This document shows, piece by piece, positions 26,152-37,522 of a DNA stretch of 64,000 nt. The notes under the pieces are model-generated. The model saw only the letters and a program-made list of their open reading frames with translations, ran no database searches and was not told where the DNA came from. This DNA is from Pelagibius sp048268885 (GTDB lineage: Bacteria; Pseudomonadota; Alphaproteobacteria; Kiloniellales; Kiloniellaceae), in NCBI GenBank assembly GCA_048268885.1, contig JBLWUP010000017.1:49840-113839 (forward strand), written 5' to 3'. The translations under genes were made by a program, and so were the position numbers. Position 1 is the stretch's first letter; each line of letters opens with the position of its first letter.

Positions 26152-26637
26152 TCAATCCGGGGCCCCCGGCAGGCTTCCGGGAAAGCCGCCCGTCTGGCGC
26201 AGGGCCTCGCCCAGCGCCATGGCCGCGGCCTGGGCCACGTTCAGCGAGCGGCAGCCGGCCTGCACGGGGATGATCAGGCGGGCCTCCGCCGCCGCATGCA
26301 CCTCCGCCGGTACGCCCGCCGATTCGCGCCCCAGCAGCAGGATGTCTCCGGCGGCGTAGGAAAAGTCGGTGTAGGGGCGATCCCCCCCGGTGGTCAACAA
26401 CAGCAGCCGCCCGGCGGCGGAATCCGTCTGCCGGCTGGCCTGAAAAGCGGTCCAGGAGCGGTGCCGCCGCAGGCTGGCCTGGGCGTGATAGTCCAGGCCG
26501 GCGCGCTTCAGACGCTTGTCATCCAGCAGAAATCCGCAGGGTTCGATGATATCCAGCCCGACGCCCAGGCAGGCCGCAAGGCGGATCAGGGCGCCGCAGT
26601 TCTGCGGAATGTCGGGTTGATAGAGGGCAAGACGCAT
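26152..26637 (-). CDS. trmL: tRNA (cytidine(34)-2'-O)-methyltransferase
   Basis: 161 residues, the length of the minimal SPOUT methyltransferase TrmL. Starts MRLALYQPDIPQNCGALIRL; the SAM-binding knot is formed by DILLLGRESAGVP and IPVQAGCRSLNVAQAAAMAL. It methylates the wobble ribose of tRNA-Leu isoacceptors. The frame extends to 26670, but the ATG at 26637 gives the canonical N-terminus. Confidence 0.93.
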   Translation of the reverse strand: MRLALYQPDIPQNCGALIRLAACLGVGLDIIEPCGFLLDDKRLKRAGLDYHAQASLRRHRSWTAFQASRQTDSAAGRLLLLTTGGDRPYTDFSYAAGDILLLGRESAGVPAEVHAAAEARLIIPVQAGCRSLNVAQAAAMALGEALRQTGGFPGSLPGAPD

Positions 26638-26912
26638 GGCCGGGTAGAATAGCGCTTCTAAGCGGTTCAATAACTAGGTGAATCGTATCGTTTGGCTTCC
26701 TGCGAACGGGCTTTGCGTTCCCTGTAAAATTCCTCTATATCCAGCCCCACAAAGGGGCATTCGGGTCTCGGCTGCGGCAGCTTGCCGCATCGTCGCTGGC
26801 CTGTCGCGATATAGGGTTCCCATCGGGCTACCGAGGCGCTAGTGCCGCGGGCCAGTGGTACGGACCTTAGGCCGCGAGGCTCCATAAAGAGGGATCGTAG
26901 GGGAAAAGACGT

Positions 26913-27461
26913 ATGGCAGATACCGCCACTCCCGCGCAGGCCGGATCAGGTGAAACGCGGCGCGATTTCTTGTACCTGGCCGCCGGGGCCATGGGCGTCG
27001 TCGGGGCCGGCTCAGCCGTTTGGCCGCTGATCAGCTCCATGAACCCCTCGGCAGAGGTGCTGGCTCTGGCATCGACCGAGGTCGATCTGTCGCCGATCGA
27101 GGTCGGCCAGCGGATCACGGTGACCTGGCGCGGCAACCCGGTCTTCATCGACCACCGCACCCAGGAGCAGATTCAGGAAGCCGAGGCGGTCGCCCTGGAC
27201 GACCTGCCCGACCCGCAGGCCGACGACGCCCGCGTGGTCGAGCCGGAATGGCTGGTGGTCGTCGGCGTCTGCACCCACCTGGGCTGCGTGCCGCTGGGCC
27301 AGAAAGCGGGCCAGAGCCGCGGCGAGTTCGGCGGCTGGTTCTGCCCCTGCCACGGTTCCCACTACGACACCTCCGGCCGTATCCGTAAGGGCCCGGCCCC
27401 GCTCAACCTGCCTGTGCCTCCCTATGAGTTCACCGGCGACACGTCCATCGTGATCGGCTAA
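26913..27461 (+). CDS. petA: ubiquinol-cytochrome c reductase Rieske iron-sulfur subunit
   Basis: 182 residues. A Tat-type N-terminus (ETRRDFLYLAAGAMGVVGAG) doubles as the membrane anchor. The [2Fe-2S] ligands are in CTHLGCVP and CPCHGSHYDTSGR, followed by GPAPLNLPVPPYEF. It carries electrons from ubiquinol to cytochrome c1 in the bc1 complex, facing the periplasm. It is first in petABC, with petB starting 14 bases after its stop. Confidence 0.97.
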   Translation: MADTATPAQAGSGETRRDFLYLAAGAMGVVGAGSAVWPLISSMNPSAEVLALASTEVDLSPIEVGQRITVTWRGNPVFIDHRTQEQIQEAEAVALDDLPDPQADDARVVEPEWLVVVGVCTHLGCVPLGQKAGQSRGEFGGWFCPCHGSHYDTSGRIRKGPAPLNLPVPPYEFTGDTSIVIG

Positions 27462-27475
27462 GGGGAGGTCAGAGA

Positions 27476-28735
27476 ATGAGCGAGTTTCAGACCAACAGCC
27501 GGGTGATCAAGTGGATCGAGCACCGCATGCCGGTGTTCTCCTTCCTGGATCACTCTGTCGGGCGCAACTTCCCCGCCCCCAAGAACCTCAGCTATCTGTG
27601 GAACTTCGGTTCCCTGGCGGGCCTCGTGCTGGTGATCATGATCGTCACCGGCATCATCCTGGCCATGCAGTACACCGCCCACGTCGACTATGCCTTCGAC
27701 TCGGTCGAGCGCATCATGCGCGACGTGAACTACGGCTGGCTGATCCGTTACATCCACATGAACGGCGGCTCCTTCTTCTTCATCGTGGTCTACATCCACA
27801 TCTTCCGCGGGCTCTACTACGGCTCCTACAAGGCGCCGCGCGAGCTGCTGTGGATCCTGGGCGTGGTGATCCTGCTGCTGATGATGGCCACCGCCTTCAT
27901 GGGCTACGTGCTGCCGTGGGGCCAGATGAGCTTCTGGGGCGCCAAGGTGATCACCAACCTGTTCTCCGCCGTGCCCTTCTTCGGCGAGGGCATCGTCACC
28001 TGGCTGTGGGGCGGCTTCACCGTCGACAACCCGACGCTCAACCGCTTCTTCGCCCTGCACTACCTCATGCCTTTCGTGATCGTGGCCGTGGTGGTGCTGC
28101 ACATCTGGGCGCTGCACCAGTTCGGCTCCAACAACCCGCTGGGCATCGACACTAAGGGGCCGCAGGACAAGATCCCCTTCCATCCCTACTACACGGCGAA
28201 AGACGCCTTCGGCATCGGGGTCTTCCTGGTTTTCTTCGCGGCGGTCGTGTTCTACATCCCGAACTACATGGGTCATCCGGACAACTACATCCCGGCCGAC
28301 CCGCTGGCGACGCCGGCGCACATCGTGCCCGAATGGTACTTCCTGCCGTTCTACGCGATCCTGCGCTCGATCCCCGACAAGCTGTTGGGCGTGATCGCCA
28401 TGTTCGGTTCCATCGCCGTGCTGTTCATTCTGCCCTGGCTCGACCGCTCGCCGGTCAAGAGCGGCAGGTTCCGCCCGATCTTCCGGCTGTTCTTCGTCCT
28501 GCTGGCGATCGACGCGGTGGTGCTGGGCATCGTCGGCGCCAAGCCGCCCGAGGGCACCTGGCTGATCATCGGCCGCGTCGCCACGGCATGGTATTTCCTT
28601 CACTTCCTCGTCATCCTGCCTCTGCTCGGCGTCTTCGAGCGGCCCAAGCCGCTGCCGACCTCGATCAGCGAGCCGGTGTTGCACGGCGGCGGCAGTATCG
28701 CCGGGGCCTCAGCCAAGCCGATGGAGAAGGCCTGA
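27476..28735 (+). CDS. petB: cytochrome b of the bc1 complex
   Basis: 419 residues with the usual eight membrane helices. Haem and quinone sites are recognisable: IRYIHMNGGSFFFIVVYIHI, MGYVLPWGQMSFWGAKVITN, and the Qo-site PEWY motif in VPEWYFLPFYAILRSIPDK. It oxidises ubiquinol at Qo and reduces quinone at Qi. GGGGAGGT precedes the ATG. Its stop overlaps the petC start by one base (28735). Confidence 0.98.
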   Translation: MSEFQTNSRVIKWIEHRMPVFSFLDHSVGRNFPAPKNLSYLWNFGSLAGLVLVIMIVTGIILAMQYTAHVDYAFDSVERIMRDVNYGWLIRYIHMNGGSFFFIVVYIHIFRGLYYGSYKAPRELLWILGVVILLLMMATAFMGYVLPWGQMSFWGAKVITNLFSAVPFFGEGIVTWLWGGFTVDNPTLNRFFALHYLMPFVIVAVVVLHIWALHQFGSNNPLGIDTKGPQDKIPFHPYYTAKDAFGIGVFLVFFAAVVFYIPNYMGHPDNYIPADPLATPAHIVPEWYFLPFYAILRSIPDKLLGVIAMFGSIAVLFILPWLDRSPVKSGRFRPIFRLFFVLLAIDAVVLGIVGAKPPEGTWLIIGRVATAWYFLHFLVILPLLGVFERPKPLPTSISEPVLHGGGSIAGASAKPMEKA

Positions 28736-29499
28736 TGCGCAAGGGATTGATCTCTGGAATTGCGGCTCTTGCCGCGATCGCTTCCGTGGCTTCCGTCGGC
28801 ACTGCACGCGCGGCGGAAGAGGGGCCGGCCCTGCCGCACGTCGAGTGGAGCTTCGACGGGCCCTTCGGGACCTTCGACCGCGCGGCGCTGCAGCGCGGCC
28901 TGCAGGTCTACCGTGAGGTCTGCGCGGGCTGCCACAGCCTGAAGTATATCGCCTTTCGCGATCTGGCCGCCCTCGGCTACGACGAGGACGAACTCAAAGC
29001 CATCGCCGCCGAGTACACGGTGACCGACGGCCCGGACGACGAAGGCGAGATGTTCGAGCGCGAAGGGCGTCCGTCGGACTATTTCCCCTCGCCCTTCCCG
29101 AACGACAAGGCGGCCGCTGCCTCCAACGGGGGCGCCGCGCCGCCGGACCTCTCGCTCATGGCCAAGGCGCGGGTCGGAGGTCCGACCTACATTCACGGGC
29201 TGTTGACGGGCTACGAGGAGCCGCCGGCGGACTTCCCGGGCGACAACTACAACCTCTACTTCCCGGGTCACCAGATCGCCATGGCGCCGCCGCTGTTCGA
29301 GGACGGCGTCGCGTATGCCGACGGCACCCCGGCGACGGTCGATCAGATGGCCAAGGACGTCTCCCACTTCCTCATGTGGACGGCGGAGCCGAAGCTGGAA
29401 GCCCGCAAGGGCATGGGCATCAAGGTGCTGATCTTCCTGCTGGTCTTCACCGGCGTGCTCTACGCCGCCAAGCGCAAGGTCTGGGCCGACGTTCACTAG
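28735..29499 (+). CDS. petC: cytochrome c1 of the bc1 complex
   Basis: 254 residues. A cleavable signal peptide (to about ARAAEE, residue 27) is followed by the haem-c site CAGCH (Cys63, Cys66, His67) in VYREVCAGCHSLKYIAFRDL. HQIAMAPPLFED provides the axial Met, and a C-terminal anchor (GIKVLIFLLVFTGVLYAAKRK) holds it in the membrane. The ATG overlaps the petB TGA by one base. A strong terminator follows at 29530. Confidence 0.97.
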   Translation: MRKGLISGIAALAAIASVASVGTARAAEEGPALPHVEWSFDGPFGTFDRAALQRGLQVYREVCAGCHSLKYIAFRDLAALGYDEDELKAIAAEYTVTDGPDDEGEMFEREGRPSDYFPSPFPNDKAAAASNGGAAPPDLSLMAKARVGGPTYIHGLLTGYEEPPADFPGDNYNLYFPGHQIAMAPPLFEDGVAYADGTPATVDQMAKDVSHFLMWTAEPKLEARKGMGIKVLIFLLVFTGVLYAAKRKVWADVH

Positions 29500-29529
29500 A
29501 TCGGACTTAGAAGCGCTGAATTTCCGGGA

Positions 29530-29560
29530 AAAGGCCGCCTTCTGGCGGCCTTTTTCTTTT
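29530..29560 (+). terminator. rho-independent terminator after petABC
   Basis: AAAGGCCGCC, a 4-base loop TTCT, then GGCGGCCTTTTTCTTTT. The stem is perfect and the T-run follows directly, as expected for an intrinsic terminator ending the petABC transcript. Confidence 0.9.
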
Positions 29561-29633
29561 GCCATCCTTGGCAAGGCGGGCCCCGTCGAGTAAAGGGAAT
29601 CCCGGGACGACAAGCATTTCAGGGGATCAGGAC

Positions 29634-30530
<897 letters not shown>

Positions 30531-30571
30531 CGCCGGATTTTTGGGGCCGAAGAGAGGGCGCCGGAGGAGAC

Positions 30572-31483
30572 ATGAAATTGATGGTGAGCGAGAGAGGGGT
30601 GGAGGCGGCCCGCCCGCTGCGCGGCATCGACCACGTGCTGGTCGGCGTGCGCGACCTGCAGGCGGCTTATGACACCTACGCCCGGCTCGGCTTCACCATC
30701 TCGCCGCGCGGCCGCCACATCGGCTGGGGCACGGCGAACTACTGCATCATGTTCCCCGACGACTACATCGAGTTGCTGGGCATCGTCGACCCGGCGCAGT
30801 TCACCAACAACCTGAACCGTTTTCTGGAAACCCGCGAGGGGCTGCTCGGCCTGGCCTTCGCCAGCGACGACGTCTCCCTGGCGGCGCGCGCCCTGAACCG
30901 CGCGGGCATCGCCCCGGGCGAGGTGCGTGACCTGAAGCGCATCCTGGAAGCGCCCGACGGCGAGGTCTGGCCGCGTTTCAAGCTGCTGCACCTGCCGCCG
31001 GAAGCGACTCCCGGCACCTCCGCCTTCATCTGCCAGCACCTGACGCCGGAACTGGTGTGGCGCCCGGAGTGGTGCGAGCACGCCAACAGCGCCACCGGCC
31101 TCATCGCCATGACCTCGGTGGTGAAGGATCCCTCGGCGCTGGCCATTCCCTATGCGGAGCTTTTCGGCTTCGACCGGGTCCGCGCCGGCGACGGCGTGGT
31201 GGAGGTCAATTGTGGCGGCCCCCGAGATGCTGGGGGGGGCGGGGTCTGGCTGCGCTTCACCACCGCGGAGATGCTGGGCCGGCTGCATCCGGGGCTGAAC
31301 GGCGCGCCGCGCCAGCCGACGCCCTGGCTGGCGGCCCTGCGCATCGCCGTCGAAGACCTGGGGCAGTGCGCCACGACGCTGGAGCGCAACCACATGCCGG
31401 TGCACTGGGACAGCGCGCGCCTGCTGCGCGTGCCCGCCCAGGCCGCCTGCGGCGTGCTGCTGGAATTCGCCGAGAGCGCCTGA
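30572..31483 (+). CDS. VOC-superfamily (glyoxalase-like domain) protein
   Basis: 303 residues in two halves. The N-terminal half is a Glyoxalase_3-like module (IDHVLVGVRDLQAAYDTYARLGF, IGWGTANYCIMFPDDYIELLG); the second half repeats the fold weakly, starting near SATGLIAMTSVVKDPSALA. These proteins often act on small acyl or aromatic substrates; no specific reaction can be assigned. It probably shares a transcript with mtnP and converges on the sigma-54 activator gene. Confidence 0.8.
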   Translation: MKLMVSERGVEAARPLRGIDHVLVGVRDLQAAYDTYARLGFTISPRGRHIGWGTANYCIMFPDDYIELLGIVDPAQFTNNLNRFLETREGLLGLAFASDDVSLAARALNRAGIAPGEVRDLKRILEAPDGEVWPRFKLLHLPPEATPGTSAFICQHLTPELVWRPEWCEHANSATGLIAMTSVVKDPSALAIPYAELFGFDRVRAGDGVVEVNCGGPRDAGGGGVWLRFTTAEMLGRLHPGLNGAPRQPTPWLAALRIAVEDLGQCATTLERNHMPVHWDSARLLRVPAQAACGVLLEFAESA

Positions 31484-31514
31484 GGCCTTGATCGCCTTCA
31501 AGCCCTGATCGCCT

Positions 31515-33479
<1,965 letters not shown>

Positions 33480-33505
33480 GGCGGCGGCTCCAGCGCTTGA
33501 GGGCG

Positions 33506-33559
33506 TTACGAAAAATCATAATTGAGTTACGAAAAAATAGAAAATACGAAATTTCGTAA
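33506..33559. promoter_or_regulatory. TTACGAAA operator repeats (likely activator binding sites)
   Basis: Two direct copies of TTACGAAAAA start at 33506 and 33527, followed by the perfect palindrome TACGAAATTTCGTA (33545-33558). The AT-rich block lies 70-120 bases upstream of the -24/-12 promoter, the usual place for enhancer sites. It also lies just upstream of the activator's own start codon, so autoregulation is possible. Confidence 0.65.
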
Positions 33560-33626
33560 CCTTCCGAGGTTTGGAGGGAGCCGGCTAAGCCATTGAACGG
33601 AAACGAGTGTGTGCGCTGCGGCATGG

Positions 33627-33643
33627 TTGGTACGGCGCTTGCT
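33627..33643 (+). promoter_or_regulatory. sigma-54 (-24/-12) promoter of the cyanate operon
   Basis: TTGGTACGGCGCTTGCT matches the consensus TTGGCACG-N4-TTGCT at every position but one (T for C), with the invariant GG and GC correctly 10 bases apart. Transcription should start near 33654, about 63 bases before the binding-protein ATG. Confidence 0.8.
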
Positions 33644-33716
33644 GTATCCCCTGGAGAGGCCCCGGACCCGGCAGCCGCCGGCGGTGCGGGCAACGATCAA
33701 CGACAGGGGGACAGAG

Positions 33717-35135
33717 ATGGCTTCGAAGCGTCCGACCAATTCCTTAGGCGATCCATTCAGCGGCGACAGCGATCTGCGCCACGGTGCCGGCTGCGGCTGT
33801 GCGGCCTGCGGCGGCGCGGCAGATTCCGGCCAGGCGCACGATCATGAGGCGGCGGCCGACGCCAATCCGCTCGCCTCCAGCGAGGACATCCTGGAGCGCG
33901 CGGTGGAAAGCGCCGTGGTCCGCTCGGTCTTCGGCCACAACGAATTGTCGCGCCGCAGCTTTGCCGCGCTGCTCGGCGGGACCACGCTGTCGGCGGCGCT
34001 TTCGGCGGTCTTCCCGATGGAAAAGGCCAAGGCGGCGATCCTCGACAACCTCGGCAAGCCGGAGAAGACAAAGCTGAACGTCGGCTTCGTCCCGATCACC
34101 TGCGCGACGCCGATCATCATGGCCAAGCCTCTGGGCTTCTACGAGAAGTACGGCCTGGACGTGGACGTCATCAAGACCGCGGGCTGGGCCGTGGCGCGCG
34201 ACAAGTCGCTGAACAAGGAATACGACGCCTCGCACATGCTGACGCCGATGCCCCTGGCCATCACCATGGGCGCCGGCTCCACGGCGACGCCCTTCCTCAT
34301 GCCGGCGGTGGAGAACATCAACGGCCAGGCCATCGTCCTGCACGTCGATCACAAGGACAAGAACGACCCCAAGCAGTGGAAGGGCTTCAAGTTCGGCGTG
34401 CCCTTCGAGTACTCCATGCACAACTTCCTGCTGCGCTACTACGTGGCGGAAGCCGGGCTCGACCCCGACAAGGACATCCAGATCCGCGTGGTGCCGCCGC
34501 CCGAGATGGTCGCCAACCTGCGCGCCGGCAACCTGGACGGCTACCTCTCGCCCGATCCCTTCAATCAGCGCGCGGTGTGGGAGAAGGTCGGCTACATCCA
34601 CATCCTGACCAAGGATATCTGGGAAGGTCATCCCTGCTGCGCCTTCGCCTGCTCCGCCGAATTCGCGCAGACGCTGCCCAATACCTACGGCGCCCTGCTG
34701 AAGGCCCTGGTGGACGGCACCCAGTACGCCAGCAAGCAGGAGAACCGCAAGGAGATCTCGGCCGCCATCGCGCCGACCAACTACCTGAACCAGCCGGTGC
34801 CGGTGATCGAGCAGGTCCTGACCGGCCGCTACGCTGACGGCCTGGGCAACGTGAAGAACGTGCCCGACCGCATCGACTTCGATCCCTTCCCCTGGCACTC
34901 CATGGGCGTGTGGATCCTCACCCAGATGAAGCGCTGGGGCTATATCGAAGGCGATGTCGACTACAAGGGCGTCGCCGAGCAGGTCTACCTGACGGCGGAC
35001 TGCGCCAAGGTCATGAAGGACCTCGGCCTCACGCCGCCGGACAAGACCTACGAGAAGTACACGATCATGGGTAAGGAGTTCGATCCGGACCAGCCGGAGG
35101 CCTACGCCAAGAGCTTCGCCATCACGCGGGTCTAG
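33717..35135 (+). CDS. cynA: NrtA/CmpA-family substrate-binding protein (probable cyanate)
   Basis: 472 residues, longer than usual because of an N-terminal extension. A Tat motif, LSRRSFAALLGGTTLSAA, appears only at residues 77-94. Before it is a 77-residue region with a Cys cluster (Cys26, Cys28, Cys31) and nearby His22, His41 and His43. The mature part is typical NrtA/CmpA: KLNVGFVPITCATPIIMAKP, GFKFGVPFEYSMHNFLLRYY, NLRAGNLDGYLSPDPFNQRA. The family binds nitrate, bicarbonate or cyanate; the cyanase in the same operon argues for cyanate. GGGG/ACAGAG precedes the ATG. Confidence 0.85.
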   Translation: MASKRPTNSLGDPFSGDSDLRHGAGCGCAACGGAADSGQAHDHEAAADANPLASSEDILERAVESAVVRSVFGHNELSRRSFAALLGGTTLSAALSAVFPMEKAKAAILDNLGKPEKTKLNVGFVPITCATPIIMAKPLGFYEKYGLDVDVIKTAGWAVARDKSLNKEYDASHMLTPMPLAITMGAGSTATPFLMPAVENINGQAIVLHVDHKDKNDPKQWKGFKFGVPFEYSMHNFLLRYYVAEAGLDPDKDIQIRVVPPPEMVANLRAGNLDGYLSPDPFNQRAVWEKVGYIHILTKDIWEGHPCCAFACSAEFAQTLPNTYGALLKALVDGTQYASKQENRKEISAAIAPTNYLNQPVPVIEQVLTGRYADGLGNVKNVPDRIDFDPFPWHSMGVWILTQMKRWGYIEGDVDYKGVAEQVYLTADCAKVMKDLGLTPPDKTYEKYTIMGKEFDPDQPEAYAKSFAITRV

Positions 35136-35140
35136 GCGCC

Positions 35141-35971
35141 ATGGTGCTGTCCCTGGGCATGAGGGCCCTGATCCTCTCCATCGTCATCCTGGTGGTGGCG
35201 CTGGGCATCTGGGAGTTGTCGACGCCGGCGGTGAAAGCCGCCGGCGAGATGACGGAATACGAAATGCTGATGGGCGGGGCGGACCAGGAGGCTCGCGTGC
35301 CCGCCCCCTCGCAGATCATCGTCCGCGCCTGGGAGGAGCTTTCCAACCCCTTCTACGACAACGGGCCCAACGACAAGGGGATCGGCATCCAGATCGCCTA
35401 TTCCCTTTTCCGGGTGCTGACCGGCTATACGCTGGCCGCCTTGGTCGCGATCCCCATCGGGTTCCTGATCGGCATGTCGCCGCTGATGTACCGGGCGCTC
35501 GATCCCTTCATCCAGGTGCTGCGGCCGATCTCGCCGCTGGCCTGGATGCCGCTGGCGCTCTTCATCATCAAGGACAGCCAGGCCTCCGCCGTCTTCGTGA
35601 TCTTCATCTGCTCGATCTGGCCGATGCTGATCAATACCGCCTTCGGGGTCGCCGGGGTGCGCAAGGACTGGGTCAACGTGGCACGCACGCACGAACTGGG
35701 CCCTCTGCGTACCGCGCTGACCGTGATTCTGCCGGCCGCCGCACCGACCATCGTCACCGGCATGCGCATTTCCATCGGCATCGCCTGGCTGGTCATCGTC
35801 GCCGCCGAGATGCTCGTGGGCGGCACCGGCATCGGCTACTACGTGTGGAACGAGTGGAACAACCTCGACCTCACCAGCGTGATTTTTTCCATTCTGGTCA
35901 TCGGCGTCGTCGGCATGCTGCTCGACGCCGCCTTCGCCCAGGTCCAGCGCGCCGTGCGCTATCAGGAATAG
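35141..35971 (+). CDS. cynB: ABC transporter permease (nitrate/cyanate type)
   Basis: 276 residues. N-terminal membrane anchor (about 8-28), a periplasmic stretch, then the BPD_transp_1 core with five to six helices. The ATPase-contact loop is recognisable in VARTHELGPLRTALTVILPAAAPT, and GMRISIGIAWLVIVAAEMLVGG follows, as in NrtB/SsuC-type permeases. It begins 5 bases after the binding-protein stop and is followed by the ATPase after 10 bases. An in-frame ATG at 35159 is also possible. Confidence 0.9.
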   Translation: MVLSLGMRALILSIVILVVALGIWELSTPAVKAAGEMTEYEMLMGGADQEARVPAPSQIIVRAWEELSNPFYDNGPNDKGIGIQIAYSLFRVLTGYTLAALVAIPIGFLIGMSPLMYRALDPFIQVLRPISPLAWMPLALFIIKDSQASAVFVIFICSIWPMLINTAFGVAGVRKDWVNVARTHELGPLRTALTVILPAAAPTIVTGMRISIGIAWLVIVAAEMLVGGTGIGYYVWNEWNNLDLTSVIFSILVIGVVGMLLDAAFAQVQRAVRYQE

Positions 35972-35981
35972 GGGGCGAGAC

Positions 35982-36908
35982 ATGGAAAAGCCTTTTCTGG
36001 AAATCGACGCCCTCACCAAGCGCTATCCCAGCCCGGAAGGCGGCGACCTGACGGTCTTCGAGAACGTCAGCTTCGATATCGACAAGGGTGAGTTCGTCTG
36101 CATCATCGGCCATTCCGGCTGCGGCAAGTCGACCATCATGAACGTGCTGGCCGGCCTCGACACGGCGACCTCCGGCGCCGTCACCATGGACGGCAAGGAG
36201 GTGGTCGGCCCCAGCCTGGACCGCGGCGTGGTGTTCCAGAACTATTCCCTGCTGCCGTGGCGCTCGGCGTTGAAGAACGTGACCTTCGGCGTGCGCGCCC
36301 GCCACCCCGACTGGTCGAAGGAGCAGGTGCTGGAGCACTCCTACAAGTACCTGGAGATGGTCGGGCTGTCGGGGGGCGCCGAGCACCGCAAGCCCTCGCA
36401 GCTTTCCGGCGGCATGCGTCAGCGGGTCTCCATCGCGCGCGCCTTCGCCATCCGGCCCAAGCTGCTGCTGCTCGACGAGCCCTTCGGCGCGCTCGACGCG
36501 CTGACCCGCGGCACCATCCAGGACGAGCTGATCCGCATCTGGTCCGGGTCCGATCAGACGGTCTTCATGATCACCCACGACGTGGACGAGGCCATTCTGC
36601 TGGCCGACCGCATTCTGCTGATGAGCAACGGACCCTACGCGCGGGTGGCGGAGAGCGTGGTGATCGACATTCCCCGGCCGCGCAACCGGACGGAGATCAT
36701 CCACGACAAGGCCTACTACCGGATCCGCAATCACCTGGTGGAATTTCTCGCCCTGCGCTCCAAGGCGCTGGCCCAGGAAGCGGCCGGGGCGGGGGCCGGC
36801 GGCGGCCCTGCGGCGCCCAGCCGTCCGCTCACCGTGCGGCCGGGCAGCGAGGAAGACGAGGAGAGCGACCCGCCGCGCGAGGCCGCCGGCCTCTCGGTGG
36901 TGCGCTGA
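35982..36908 (+). CDS. cynD: ABC transporter ATP-binding protein (nitrate/cyanate type)
   Basis: 308 residues. Walker A GHSGCGKSTIMN, Q-loop VVFQNYSLLPW, signature LSGGMRQRVSIARA, Walker B LLLLDEPFGALDALTR and switch His in MITHDVDEAI. The C-terminus continues about 45 residues past the core with an Ala/Gly/Glu-rich tail. It belongs to the NrtD/SsuB/TauB group and energises uptake through the adjacent permease. Cyanase follows 44 bases later. Confidence 0.93.
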   Translation: MEKPFLEIDALTKRYPSPEGGDLTVFENVSFDIDKGEFVCIIGHSGCGKSTIMNVLAGLDTATSGAVTMDGKEVVGPSLDRGVVFQNYSLLPWRSALKNVTFGVRARHPDWSKEQVLEHSYKYLEMVGLSGGAEHRKPSQLSGGMRQRVSIARAFAIRPKLLLLDEPFGALDALTRGTIQDELIRIWSGSDQTVFMITHDVDEAILLADRILLMSNGPYARVAESVVIDIPRPRNRTEIIHDKAYYRIRNHLVEFLALRSKALAQEAAGAGAGGGPAAPSRPLTVRPGSEEDEESDPPREAAGLSVVR

Positions 36909-36952
36909 ACGCGATGTTGAAACTGACGGAAAGAAACGAGAAAGGCGAGACA

Positions 36953-37393
36953 ATGAACAAAGCCGACGTGGCGGAAATGATCATCGAGAAAAAGAAGACC
37001 GCGGGCCTGACCTGGGAAGGAATTGCTGAGTCCATCGGCATGTCGCCGGTCTTCACCACCTCGGCCTGCCTGGGCATGAACTCCATGCCGCGGGACAAGG
37101 CCGACAAGCTGGTGCAGGCGCTGGCCCTGCCGCAGGAAGCAGCCGTGGTGCTCTCCGAATTCCCGACGAAGATGTTCGGCCAGACCGTTCCCACCGACCC
37201 CTGCATCTACCGGCTCTACGAGATCGTCGGCGTCTACGGCGAGACCATCAAGGAGCTGATCCAGGAGAAGGGCGGCGACGGCATCATGAGCGCCATCGAT
37301 TTCGAGATGTATGTCGACAAGGTGCCCGACCCGAAGGGCGACCGCATCGAAGTGAAAATGAGCGGCAAGTTCCTGCCGTACAAAGCCTGGTAG
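36953..37393 (+). CDS. cynS: cyanase (cyanate hydratase)
   Basis: 146 residues. Catalytic residues are Arg87, Glu90 and Ser113, with the same spacing as E. coli Arg96/Glu99/Ser122 (YRLYEIVGVYGETIKELI and GIMSAIDFEMYVDK). The N-terminal five-helix domain and the C-terminal KMSGKFLPYKAW are standard. It converts cyanate and bicarbonate to ammonia and CO2 (via carbamate), releasing nitrogen and detoxifying cyanate. It is the last gene of the sigma-54 operon; a family-C repeat follows. Confidence 0.97.
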   Translation: MNKADVAEMIIEKKKTAGLTWEGIAESIGMSPVFTTSACLGMNSMPRDKADKLVQALALPQEAAVVLSEFPTKMFGQTVPTDPCIYRLYEIVGVYGETIKELIQEKGGDGIMSAIDFEMYVDKVPDPKGDRIEVKMSGKFLPYKAW

Positions 37394-37410
37394 GCGGCCG
37401 CCGGGTCGGG

Positions 37411-37515
37411 GGCCTCGTCCTTCGAGACGCTTGCTTGGTGCAAGCTCCTCAGGATGAGGCCTCTTCCCGACCTCATGCTGAGGAGGCGCGAGAGCGCCGT
37501 CTCGAAGCCTGCGGG
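37411..37515. repeat. intergenic repeat, family C
   Basis: Two facing units: CCTTCGAGACGC...CTCCTCAGGATGAGG and GACCTCATGCTGAGGAGG...CGTCTCGAAGCCTG. The units are largely complementary, so the element can fold into one long hairpin. It lies between the convergent cynS and lipoprotein genes. The second unit matches 10142-10188. Confidence 0.7.
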
Positions 37516-37522
37516 ACTGGCG

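Noticed and set aside
26667..26885. 72-codon minus-strand ORF upstream of trmL
   Set aside because: Its segment PECPFVGLDIEEFYRERKAR looks protein-like, but the codons near the end are AT-rich unlike neighbouring genes, and the DNA must hold the petA and trmL promoters. It could be reconsidered if conserved in relatives.
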